Source: Astragalus membranaceus
Lineage: Eukaryota; Streptophyta; Magnoliopsida; Fabales; Fabaceae
Direction: 5' to 3'
Assembly (NCBI GenBank): GCA_039519185.1
Contig: CM076847.1
Span: 39,900,916-39,964,915 of the forward strand
DNA length: 64,000 nt
Shown here: positions 44,901-54,746 of the stretch, piece after piece
Numbering within the stretch: position 1 is the stretch's first letter
How the letters are laid out: the number at the start of each line of letters is the position of its first letter
The notes under the pieces: model-generated
What the model saw: only the letters and a program-made list of their open reading frames with translations
Told to the model about the DNA's origin: nothing
The model's database searches: none
Made by a program: the position numbers and the translations under genes

Positions 44901-46320
44901 AATGCAGATGTAAATGCATGGGATGCGTGCATGAATGATCACTTGGAAATGTCAGTTATTCTAAATAATTTTAGGAGGCAATGCAGCACGTTACCGATGC
45001 AGAGCCTCTTTCATGCATCAGAATGAAATGCTAAATACGTATCTTTGAATGATGCGAAAATGATGACATGATTTTTGAAATGATGCATGTTGAAACGGTG
45101 TATAGATGAGGTGTGGATGAGTGAAAATGTGTGTGAATGCTATGTTTTTCATGCATTTCATGATGTTGCAAATGACGAAATGCCTATATTATTTGATGAT
45201 GGTTTTTGTGCATGCTACATGAGATATTCAGTTATTTATCAATTTTTTTTAATTGTGATCATGTTTTTTTATTTTTTCTTTTTCATGAAAAAAATGCAAT
45301 GTATGAATGGACGAATAACGTTGCATGATGCAGATGCGAGGAAGGTGACTTTCATTATTTTTCTTTTATTCTGGAAATGATGTATGTTAGATGACTAATG
45401 CATTTAGGAATGAATAGCTTTTGTCTTTATTTTTATTTTTCTATGCATGAAGAGGAGTAACGAATATAGTATATTTTTCCTATATGAGTATGCAAGATGA
45501 TGCAAGTTGGACAAATATGTAGTGTCTTTGTTTGTGCGAGATGCGTATGGAAACAAGGATTCGTTCTATGGTGATTTTTTATTTTCTAGCAAAATATAAT
45601 GCCCATGACGATGAATATGAAAATGCATGTGTGCATGAAGAAGTAAATGCTTGATGCAATTATTTTTATTTTTTTTAAGAGGTAGTGCAACATGTATGCA
45701 AACTCTCATTTTTTATTTATGGGATGATGAATGATGAAATACCTTTTTATTTTATTTGGAAAATGGTACATAAATATGGAATTGATGCATTTAGACTAGG
45801 ATGACAACATGAGGGAAATGATGTATGAATGTTATTTTTGAAATGTAATTCAAAACTTTACAAATGATGTGATACCTACACTGTGTGATCATGATTTTGA
45901 ATGATTATGAATGACTGTCGATGCATGTTAGATACGATGCTAATGTTTTTTTTTATCAAATGATATGCTAATTTTATATGGGTAAAAATTGTGTTTTTTT
46001 TTTTTTGCGTACGAGGAAACAAAATGCATGACACTCGCAGCGATTTTTTTAATGCGTGGAAAAGAGTAATGAACATAATTTTTATGTAGTATGCAAGATG
46101 GACAAATGACGGAAATGATATTTCTAGGATGGTGAGATGCATGACGGTGCAATGATAATGAGATGCGTGTGAAAAGAATGATCTTACTTTGTTATGAATG
46201 CATGATGATTTTTGTATGATGAATGGAAGGAGTGATGTCGTCTCATGTGCATGCAAATGAAGGAAGCATGAAAATGTTTTTTTTTTGAGTGATTTTATTT
46301 TTGGAGAAACGCTAACCAGA
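38944..46320 (-). mobile_element. Element C interior, no recognised coding capacity
   Basis: Rich in ATGCATGAATG-type words, which make many His- and Ser-rich open frames on the minus strand; none shows a retroelement motif. 39085-39500 holds degenerate ~20-bp units (GGAGCACTGGGCTCTGATGG type) related to the array of element D. A block ATGAGACCGGC...GGCACRTCTATCGAAG recurs at about 40033, 40376, 40585 and 41118. Segments at 41830-43500 match element D (60370-62230), for example GAGCTGATAAAA and the CTTCA(T/C)AGAGAGT stretch, showing that the two interiors are homologous. Confidence 0.8.
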
Positions 46321-46869
46321 TTAATAGAGAGGGTAAGTGTAATGCCCCTGTGTCCTAGGTGGGTCATGTCTAAATTGGGATTTTTAAGATGGTCTAGGGT
46401 CACTTATGTGATTCAATCTCTCAATTGGCTCTATTCACTTCCTCACAAAGGTCTCCAGAGCTAAAATCCCCTTCATGATATGATCCACAACGATAGCGAG
46501 CTACCTGGTGTGGGATACTATGAAAGAGCGTACTCTGGCTGAGACTTTCATGAGAGTCAGACAGATAAAATCCAGAATGACTGTCACTAATAATCTCCAC
46601 TCGTCCTAGTTATTTGCCGACCCGGGTGTAAGGGCCCCACTCAAAAGTGTGTGCAAAAGTGTAAGTGAAGTGTGTGAGGGCAAAATACCTAAACAACAAG
46701 CTGGAAAAGATAAACAACAATAATAACAAAAAAAGAGTCGTCTACCCTAAGGTTCAATAATATAACAAAATGCTAATAAATAAGTAACATAAGCATAAGG
46801 GCAAAAACAAAATATAAAGCTAATAAAAACTTACACATTTAGTTAGCCAGGCTTGACTCTCTTAATTTG
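46321..46869 (-). mobile_element. Leader of element C
   Basis: Carries the conserved leader block (46340-46660), very close to Ogre A and E. The reading frame with DSHESLSQ is still open in this copy but lacks a Met near its start. Confidence 0.8.
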
Positions 46870-46887
46870 TCCCCAGTGAAGTCGCCA
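46870..46887 (-). other. Primer binding site of element C
   Basis: The minus strand reads TGGCGACTTCACTGGGGA, two bases from the LTR. Confidence 0.87.
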
Positions 46888-46889
46888 GC

Positions 46890-49574
46890 TGTAGCGACCG
46901 AAAAATCCGGAGGAGGGATTCTTCGAAGTTCTTGAAATGAAGCCGCCACCAAAGTTTTAGTTTAAGGGCAAACATTGGAAAATCCCCATTGAGTGGATAA
47001 GGAGGTTTTGCGGACCAGGTTTAGGTTCGGGAGTCGTTTATGCGTAGGGAAGGTATTAGCACCCTACGACATCCTTCCTAAGGAAGGTTACCTTTTAACT
47101 AAATGTGTAAACACTTATTAATTCAAAAATAATGATTTTACCCTTATAATAATAATAAAAATAAAAGACTTGATAAACGGTTAGTTATTTTTTGCTCTTT
47201 TTGAAAAATAGGAGAGAAATGGATTAGAAGGAAAAAAAAGGTTTTTTATTAATGCAATTGACAGAGGTCGGCCGCCCTCTGCTCCTACGTATCTCCTGGT
47301 AGAGAATCAAATCACACGTAGTTCTAGGTAGAAAATGTTTGTGTGTTGGTGTTTTTTAAGTGTTTTGAAATTGGGATAGGCGTTCGTGACGACCAAACAA
47401 GTGAAACTCAGAGTGGTCATTACTCAAAACCCGTTTGAAAAATATAGTTGCTATTGACGATCAAACAAGTTAAATTCAGAGTGACCGTTAATAACAATCT
47501 ACTTTTATGTTTGGGAAAATATTTATTTGTTATTTGGGAAAATATAGGTTTGTGAAAGAAAATGTTTATTTGTAGAAAAGAAATTTAAAATAGGGAAAGA
47601 AAAATGGGGTGCATATTTAAAAAGAAGTGTGAAAAGGAGCAGAGGGTTGTATTTTTTAAAAGGGAGGTGTAAATATTAAGCAGCCCAGTTCCTATACTGG
47701 GTTCAGCAGCCCACGAAACCTGGGCCTCTCAAAGGGGGTCTCACGCAGCAAATGGAGGGGTGTACGAAGTAGGCGCAAAACCCACTATAAAAGCCTAATT
47801 AAAAATGAAACCCTAATTTTCAAACCCTAAATCCTCTCTTCTTTCTCGCGGCGCCGCGTCAGCCCCATCAACCCTAACTTTTGTTTTCTCTTCTCCTCCC
47901 CAAACCGCAACACTCCTGTCTTCTCCTCACGGCGCCATTCATGCTTCTCACAAATCCGATCCTCACTTTCTCACTCATTCTCTCTTCTGATCCCACTTCC
48001 TCTCCGATTCTCTCTTCCGATCTCAACTTCTTCTCCGATTCTCTCTCCCGATCTCAACTTCCTCTCCGATCGTCGCCCTAATCACGTTTTTCTTTTCTCT
48101 CCACTGACCCTAATCCTTTACTATAGCGACAGAGCCGTAACTAGGTACAAAAGGGGAGAGGGGGAGTCGAACAGAGGGAAGAGGGAGAAGGGCGTAGAGG
48201 GACGGTGAGCGAGGGGGGACAAGATGGTGCTGGCCGCGGTAAGGGGGAGGCGTTTGGTGGTTCGGTGTGTGACGATTTGTGTTGGGTTGTTGCGGTGGAG
48301 AGACGATTTGTGTTGGGTTGTTGCGGTGGAAAGAGAGAACGACAGTGGTGGTTGGACGATGTCGCCGGAAGGGACGCAACCACGGTGGGGAGCCGTGGAG
48401 GTACCGGCGATGTTGACGTGACGGAGATGACGACGAACGGAGGGGGTCACGGCGGTGGTGCGCAGTATGGTTATCGGTGGTTGGATGTGGCCTTTCGGTG
48501 GCAGTGGTTCGGTTGGTGGTGTTTGGGGGTTGACTGTTCACGCAGAGGGGTGGCGTGTGGTGACTGTGGGAAGTGAGGGGTTGGTCACAGCAGTAGTTGG
48601 CTGTTACGGTGGTGTGGGGTGGCCAAAGGTGGTGAGGCGGTGGTTCTGTTGTGGTGACGTGATGGTTATGGTCAGTAGGAGTACTGGTTAGGTGGTGGCT
48701 GACAGTGGAGACGGTGGTGGTTCACGGTGGTGACCACCACCTCTTGCCCGGAGCTCCCAGCTCCTGTTTTCTTTATTTTTTTGTTTTCTGATTCTCCCTT
48801 TTCTTTTGTGACTGTGTGTGCGCGTCTGTGTGTATCGCTGTTTTTTGACACTGTCCTCTTCCCCCCTCTTTCTTTACTGTTTGTTGGCTTTTATAGAGAA
48901 GGCAAATTAACGAGACAAAAAATTATTGTTATGCTTTTGCAGAGAATCAGAGTAGTGGAGCAGAGGAGGTTAATGGAGCAGAGGAGCAGCAGCAAGGTGG
49001 TGCCTGCAAAGCTGTCCTGATGGGGCAAATTGGGAAAGTGACAAAGTAGCAAGAAGAAATTAGCATTGGCTTAATTCTTCAAATGGCAGCAGCATTGCTG
49101 CCCCTAGCCGCAGGGGCGCCCCTGCCCTTTATTTTATTTTATTTTATTTTGATTTAAATTTTTGTACTTTCTTGTATTTAATTTTTGTCTACACATGTGT
49201 ACTATAGTTGACTTTGTAAAAAAAAAACTATTTATAAAAAGCATTTATTCACAATTTGATTTTTATTAGATTTTTAGAACAAACTTAAATTGATAACAAC
49301 GACGAAAAACAAATGTACACGACGAGACGCCAACGCGCGTCCACAACGAGAATACGCGAATTCACGTACTAAAATAAACACTCGTACACAACAATACGCA
49401 AACACCTGTCCGCAACGGGGCCTAAAATGTGTACATTATTAACAATAGCACACACGCACCAATGAGAAGTAACACGCCTATACATGACTGGGAACGACAC
49501 ACATAAACGATAAAAACAATATTTTGGATTTTCTAGTAAGCTTTAAATTAGCCGGACAAAATTAGGGTATGACA
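46890..49574 (-). mobile_element. 5' LTR of element C
   Basis: Nearly identical to 36244-38926; the length differs by two bases. Differences visible by eye are scattered single bases and a short change in the (TAA)n tract near 47155. TATA box at 48888-48896 (minus). Hairpin module at 46900-47330. Confidence 0.92.
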
Positions 49575-49579
49575 CATTG

Positions 49580-50458
49580 CTCCCCAATTCTATCATGATC
49601 CCCTCTTCTTGGCTCCCTTTCTTGAGGTAAGCATTGCACTTGATTGTTGTTGAAACCCTAGGCTAGCTTATTTGATATTAAACCCTAGGGTAGACAACAT
49701 GTTATTGCTTGCTTTTGTCTGGACTGTTCTGGGTTTTCATTTGCAGGTGGGGTGATATGTGTTGGGTAGTTTTAAGTGGTATGTCCTTGCCACACACACT
49801 CATACCCTTATGATTACGTGCTTTGAGAGGGGCCTAAAACCCAAGGTCTGACAAAACTTAGGAGAGTGGAAATGAGTAATGACTGGCAATTGGACCATTG
49901 TCCTTCTGACTCTCACGAAAGTTTCAGCCAGAGTATGCTCTTTTATGGTACCTCACACCAGATGGCATTCCATCGTTGTGGGTGTTATCATGAGAGAGAT
50001 TTAGCTCTGGTAGCCATTGTGAGGAAGTGTTTAGAACTACATGGGAGGATCCCTTTTGAGTTGCCTTAGAGCCTAGGTTCGCCCACCTTTTGTAGGACAC
50101 AAGGGCATACAAATTGTATGTTGCATTGTAGTTTAGGCACGTCTTTCCTAAAAGAAAAAAGAAGAAGATTTTCAAAAGAGAAAAAGAAGAAAGAGTTGCC
50201 GTTGTAGCCTCTCTTTTGCCGGTCCGTACGAAGTGACATATGGCCCACTTTATTTTCAAAAAAGGGAGAAAGAGTTACCGCTGTAGCCTTTCTCTTACTG
50301 GTCCATATGAAATAACGTACGGCCCGCATTTTCCAAAATTTTTTTGAATCACTGCCAATAAGGACTTTTCTCTAAGTTGCATAGGCATAAAACATCATCA
50401 TCATTTGCATACATCCTTTGCATAAAACATACATTTTCGACAATTTTCGCATGCATCT
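49580..50458 (+). mobile_element. Ogre B leader, second part
   Basis: Continues the leader after element C. 49790-50110 is the diverged version of the conserved block (DSHESFSQSMLFYG in frame, GACACAAGGGCAT at its end). A ~65-bp duplicated unit (AAGAGTTGCCGTTGTAGCC...) is at about 50180-50330. Confidence 0.75.
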
Positions 50459-52578
50459 TTGCATTTCATCACGGTTTGCTTGCTGAGGATCATAAGTAAT
50501 AAGAAATCTTGTCATAGATACGACATGGAATCCAGAAGAGAAACGGTGTATACTCCAAGGTACGCAGCTATAAGCAAGGTAGATGTGACTAGTCTGAAGA
50601 AGTGTGTTTCATTGATGGGACCGATTGAGCGGGGATCTGTTGATAGTGCCTTTGGGAATCTCCGGAAGTTGTTGTTGCTAGAGGTGCAGACTGAGGCTAT
50701 TATGGCTCTGAGTAGATTCTATGACTCTGAAATCAGGTGCTTTCTTTTCAAAAATTTTCAAATGGCTCCCACATTGGAAGAATATCAGCAGATTATGGGG
50801 TTTACTCAGACAGAAGCTGTCCCTTACCGGTATCAAGAATAGTACTACACAGATGAGAGGTTTGCTGCATTGTTACAAGTGAGTGTAAAGGATCTGAAAC
50901 TCCAAAAGCAGAAGAGAAACAATGTGATAGGTTTCCCGCAGAGCTACCTTGAGGGTTTAATGCAAGCCTATGCCAGAAGTAAAAATTGGGTTGTCTTCAA
51001 GCAAGTCCTAGCCTTAACAATCTTCGGGGTTGTTCTCTTCCCACAGATCGAGAAACATGTGGATGTGACTGTCATTGGCATCTCCGTAGCTTTTCAAAAT
51101 GAGAAGAGCCCTATCAATCCAATTCTTGCAATCCTTGCTGACACCTATTCTGCTCTTACTCATCATTGTGACTTGAGAAGGAAGAAAATCTCTTGCTCTT
51201 CTCACCTGTTGTATGCTTGGCTTCTTATTCATGCTTTCACCAATCCAATATGAGTGGAAAGTTGATTGACTATGCTATAACTTGTGAGATGAAAGCTATG
51301 AGTATTCAAGAGTGGATCCAAATTTTAGGGGGCCTAGATGAGCACTCAGTCCGTTGGTATCTTCCATCATGCTGGGGGGATAGACCTGAGGTAGTCTTCC
51401 GTTGCAGTGGTTTTCAGAATGTTCCACTGATGGGCACTAAAGGATGCATCAACTACAACCCGTCTCTGACTCTGAGGCAATTGGGATATCCGATGAGGAA
51501 CTCGCCTACTGAAGAGATGTTATTCCCGTTTTACATCTTTGAAGGAGGTCCAAAAGATGACAGTTTGCTTAGAAAGGTCTTGCAAGCATGGGGTACGGTG
51601 ATTCGTAGGGGAAAAGTAGAGCTTGCTCTGAGGACTAGTGGTATTACCTTCTTGGAAAAAGGATCCAGAGTGTTCAATTGCCTTACCAAAAAGCATTGCA
51701 AGTTGAGAGGGAAGACGCTAGTGTTCCTGTTGTCGAAGAGTTAGGCGAGGTCAAGTTGGCTCTGATGAAGGAAGAGGAAGAGAAGAGATCTTTGCAAGCG
51801 GAGATAGAGAAGATGGCTCTAAAGAACAAAAGATTGGAAGAAGAGAGTGCTCTCAAGTCTGCTGCTATTGAGGAGTTCAGTCAGAAACTAAAAGGGGAAG
51901 AGAAGAGTAAGTTAGAAGTTCAAAGGTATCTGCAAGGAGCCAAGGAGGAAATTAAGAGGCGAAGCTTGAAAGAGAAGAAGGCCATTGAAGAAGCCAATCA
52001 GTGGAAAGAATTATGCGATGAGGCAAAAATGGAAGGGAGAACTGTGAAAAGCTTGCTTGCCAAGTCAAAAAGAGAATCCCGCATGCTACAAGCTGAATGG
52101 GAGAGTAAGTTAGACAGTGTTGTGCAAGAGAGAGACTCATTTGAGAACATCCTCAGAATGTCGGCGGGCCTTGAGAGCAGAACAAGAGGATTCTGATGAG
52201 TTGAAGAGGAATCTTCGTTACATCAGCGATGCATACCGGCAAGTGAGGGATGAAATTCAGTATTGGGAACATCGCTATGTTGAGCTGCTCGGTAGGATTG
52301 AAGAGCAGGCAGTCATCATTGAGCTGAGGGATGAAGTTCAACACTGGAAGGATAGGTTCTCCAAGCTATCAGAGTTGGCCAACCAGGCTCTTGCGGATGT
52401 GCCCAAGAAATTAAGAAAAGCTGAAATTGAGATGCATCCCCTCAACACCCCGCTTGAGGTGTACAAATTTGTGGAGTACTGCAGAGCCCTAGTTGAGGAA
52501 GCCAAAGAGAAAACCAGAAGTACCTCTACCAACAACAAAAGGAAAAGGAGTGGAAATTTCAAAGCTCTTTGTATTTGA
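50459..52578 (+). pseudogene. Ogre ORF1, broken by one stop and several frameshifts
   Basis: ORF1 lies upstream of gag in Ogre elements; its role is unknown. The likely start is the ATG at 50525 (MESRRETVYTPRYAA). The N-terminal half has the same order as in Ogre A: LKKCVSLMGPIERGSVD, LLLEVQTEAIMALSRFYD, MAPTLEEYQQIMGF. A TAG at 50840-50842 interrupts the frame, which then continues (YYTDERFAALLQ) to 51253. A frameshift near 51245 moves to a frame with GKLIDYAITCEMKAM, VRWYLPSCWGDRPEVVF and TLRQLGYPMRNSPTEEMLFPF. A further shift at about 51680 leads to a Glu/Lys-rich coiled coil (51730-52190), and another near 52165 to its end (EYCRALVEEAKEKTRS, stop 52576). The total would be roughly 690 residues. 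I associate this family with DUF7745. Confidence 0.78.
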
Positions 52579-52982
52579 GCTTCCTTATTGTAATTTTCCA
52601 TTCTTATTGTAATTTTCCATTCTTGGAAATTCCTTATTGTATTTGAGCTTCCTTTTTCAATCGTTGTATCAGAATATTGTACTTTTGGATTCAGAATTTG
52701 AAGCATTTTTTACAAATGCATGGAATACACCTGTTTCGCTTCCAGATTCCAATTTCATTATGATCCAAAAAAGTAATATAATGATAAAAATAATCAAAGA
52801 TCTACCTGCGTATCTATGACAAGACATAATACACTGCGATTCTCGGCCCAAAACAAATCAAACATGCATTCATTTGCATTGCATTCATTTATTCATTCTT
52901 GTGTTCATAAGCGTGTTCCGTCAACAGAAAGTCAGGCAAGCTGGTTAGTCATCACTATTGGACGCGTCTGCAAGCAAGAAAC
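52579..52982 (+). other. Spacer between ORF1 and gag of Ogre B
   Basis: About 400 bp with no coding signal. Begins with three repeats of TTATTGTAATTTTCCATTC-type words (52585-52645). Confidence 0.6.
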
Positions 52983-54212
52983 ATGGAAAACAATCAAGGC
53001 GGCGCTGATGAGGGCAATCCACAGCCACATCAGAATGACGGAATTCCAGGAGGTCCGAATCCTAATGGTCAGGGTCAGCATGGTCAGAATCAAGGGAATC
53101 AAGTCATTCAAGCTGAGATGGAAGTCATAAAGGCTCAAATGGCGGAGGTCATAAGAGTGCTGGGTGCCTTAAGAGATGCTGGCACGGCTGAAGCTACTGC
53201 TGCTGGGGTAAACAATCCTCCTCCCCCTCCTGGGTCTGGGATCTCTCAAGCCCTTCAAGCTGTGCAATGGCCTCCCTATGGTCTCCCACTAGGCTATACG
53301 CCTCCTGCTGCTGATGCAAACCCTGAAGGAGATCCTTCAGGAACCGCAGGGCAAGCTCAGCTTGACATAGTTGTGAATGAAGTTGGAACGGGGACGCCTC
53401 AAGCCCAGATTCAGATCCCAATCCCTGCTAGAGCTCCAGGAACTCCGGCGGGTTTCAATTCGCCAATAACGGTTCATCCACAAGTACGGGGCCCAATTCC
53501 TCAGAATGTTGCTCACCCACACATGACTCCGGCCGTGGTATCAATGAATAACCCTCACTATGGTGCCGGTGGTTTCCCACAGAATTACCCTGCTGAAGCT
53601 AGAAGTCAGTATCAGATGCTAGAAGAGAGATTAAGAGCTGTTGAAGGAGCAGGTTCCCGGGCCAGAAATGCCCATGAGCCGTGCTTGGTCCCTAATCTAG
53701 TCCTGCCTCCCAAGTTCAAAGCACCAACTTTTGACAGATACAGAGGGACGACTTGCACAGTCAGTCATGTGACAATGTACTGCCGGAAAATGACTGCCCA
53801 TGCCCGTGATGATAACCTGATGATGCATTGCTTTCAGGAAAGTTTAGCTGGAGCTCCCCTTGACTGGTACATGCAGTTGGAGCCAACCAATATCCGCTGC
53901 TGGAAAGACATGGCGGATGCTTTTATTCGTCAATACCAGTACAACAATGATTTGGCTCCGGATAGGACTCAGCTACAATGCATGTCTAAGAAGGATAATG
54001 AGTCGTTCAAGGAGTACGCTCAGAGGTGGAGGAACCTCGCTGCTCAAGTAAAACCCCCTCTACTGGACAAAGAAATAGTCCACATGTTTATGGAAACCCT
54101 TCCTGCGGTGTATTATGATAGGTTGGTTGGCAGCGTAGCCTCGAATTTCTATGAGATGGTCGTCACAGAAGAAATAGTAGAGAACGGCATGCTGCAGCGA
54201 AAGAATAGCTAA
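52983..54212 (+). CDS. Ogre gag
   Basis: 409 residues from MENNQGGADEGNPQPHQND. The N-terminal ~170 residues are rich in Pro, Gly and Gln. The retrotransposon gag capsid core is from about residue 240: PKFKAPTFDRYRGTT, MMHCFQESLAGAPLDWYMQLE, WKDMADAFIRQYQYNND, SFKEYAQRWRNLAAQVKPPL and MFMETLPAVYYDRL. The frame stops just after EEIVENGM, short of the usual C-terminus; the rest continues in another frame downstream. No start upstream in frame fits better. Confidence 0.85.
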   Translation: MENNQGGADEGNPQPHQNDGIPGGPNPNGQGQHGQNQGNQVIQAEMEVIKAQMAEVIRVLGALRDAGTAEATAAGVNNPPPPPGSGISQALQAVQWPPYGLPLGYTPPAADANPEGDPSGTAGQAQLDIVVNEVGTGTPQAQIQIPIPARAPGTPAGFNSPITVHPQVRGPIPQNVAHPHMTPAVVSMNNPHYGAGGFPQNYPAEARSQYQMLEERLRAVEGAGSRARNAHEPCLVPNLVLPPKFKAPTFDRYRGTTCTVSHVTMYCRKMTAHARDDNLMMHCFQESLAGAPLDWYMQLEPTNIRCWKDMADAFIRQYQYNNDLAPDRTQLQCMSKKDNESFKEYAQRWRNLAAQVKPPLLDKEIVHMFMETLPAVYYDRLVGSVASNFYEMVVTEEIVENGMLQRKNS

Positions 54213-54746
54213 TGGCCCAACACCTCCTTCCAGTCAGAAAAAGCCTTTTTCTGGATCCCACAAGAAGAAAGAGAGTGAAACCAATGCAATTATCGGAGCC
54301 AGTGGTCCATCACACAGCAATCCTCCGCAAGCTATTCCGGTTCCTTCTCAGGCACCACCTGCACAGCCATTTCAGTCAAACCACCAGTACCGGAACTACA
54401 GTGAAAGGAAGCCTATTGTCTTCGATCCTATTCCCATGTCCTACATGGACTTGTTCAGTTATCTCATCGCCAATAAAGGAATCAATACTCGTCAAATGAA
54501 GCCATACCAGCCTCCCTATCCCAGAGGATATAATGCAAATGCTACCTGCGCCATTCATTCCGGAGCAGTAAGTCAAGTGGTGGAGGATTGTAAGGCATTC
54601 AAGTACGTGGTGCAAGACTTGATTGATGCGAAGAGCATATCATTTCAGCAACCCAAAGTAACCACCAATCCGTTGCCAGGGCACGGAGGATCTTCTGCCA
54701 ATGCCATTGACGATCAGGGTGGTCAGTGTTTGATTAGAGAGGTTTG
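54213..54746 (+). pseudogene. Ogre gag C-terminus, frameshifted and cut by element D
   Basis: In a shifted frame the sequence carries YSERKPIVFDPIPMSYMDLF, then CAIHSGAVSQVVEDCKAFKY, a zinc-knuckle-like Cys/His pattern, and NPLPGHGGSSANAID. This order is typical of the gag-protease join in Ogre elements. It stops at CLIREV where LTR D begins; the four codon groups after that belong to the LTR. Confidence 0.75.

Larger units (their letters stand above)
36244..49574 (-). mobile_element. Element C: complete non-coding Ogre derivative
   Basis: A 13331-bp element with perfect 5-bp duplication CATTG (36239-36243 and 49575-49579). LTRs are 36244-38926 (2683 bp) and 46890-49574 (2685 bp), nearly identical, so the insertion is recent. 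A primer site at 46870-46887 and polypurine tract at 38927 fix the orientation as minus. The 7963-bp interior has no gag, protease, reverse transcriptase, RNase H or integrase motif on either strand. It keeps the conserved Ogre leader. Mobilisation would need proteins from a coding Ogre. Confidence 0.92.
30934..54746 (+). mobile_element. Ogre B (plus strand), rearranged and split by element C
   Basis: Inserted in ORF1 of Ogre A. From left: LTR start (30934-31270), 3' untranslated region with polypurine tract (31271-32087), a full LTR (32088-35955), primer site, leader, then element C (36244-49574), the rest of the leader, ORF1 and gag (to 54746). The five bases before it are GGGTT; the right end is not in the window. 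Pol is absent because element D interrupts at 54747 and the rest lies beyond. Confidence 0.82.
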
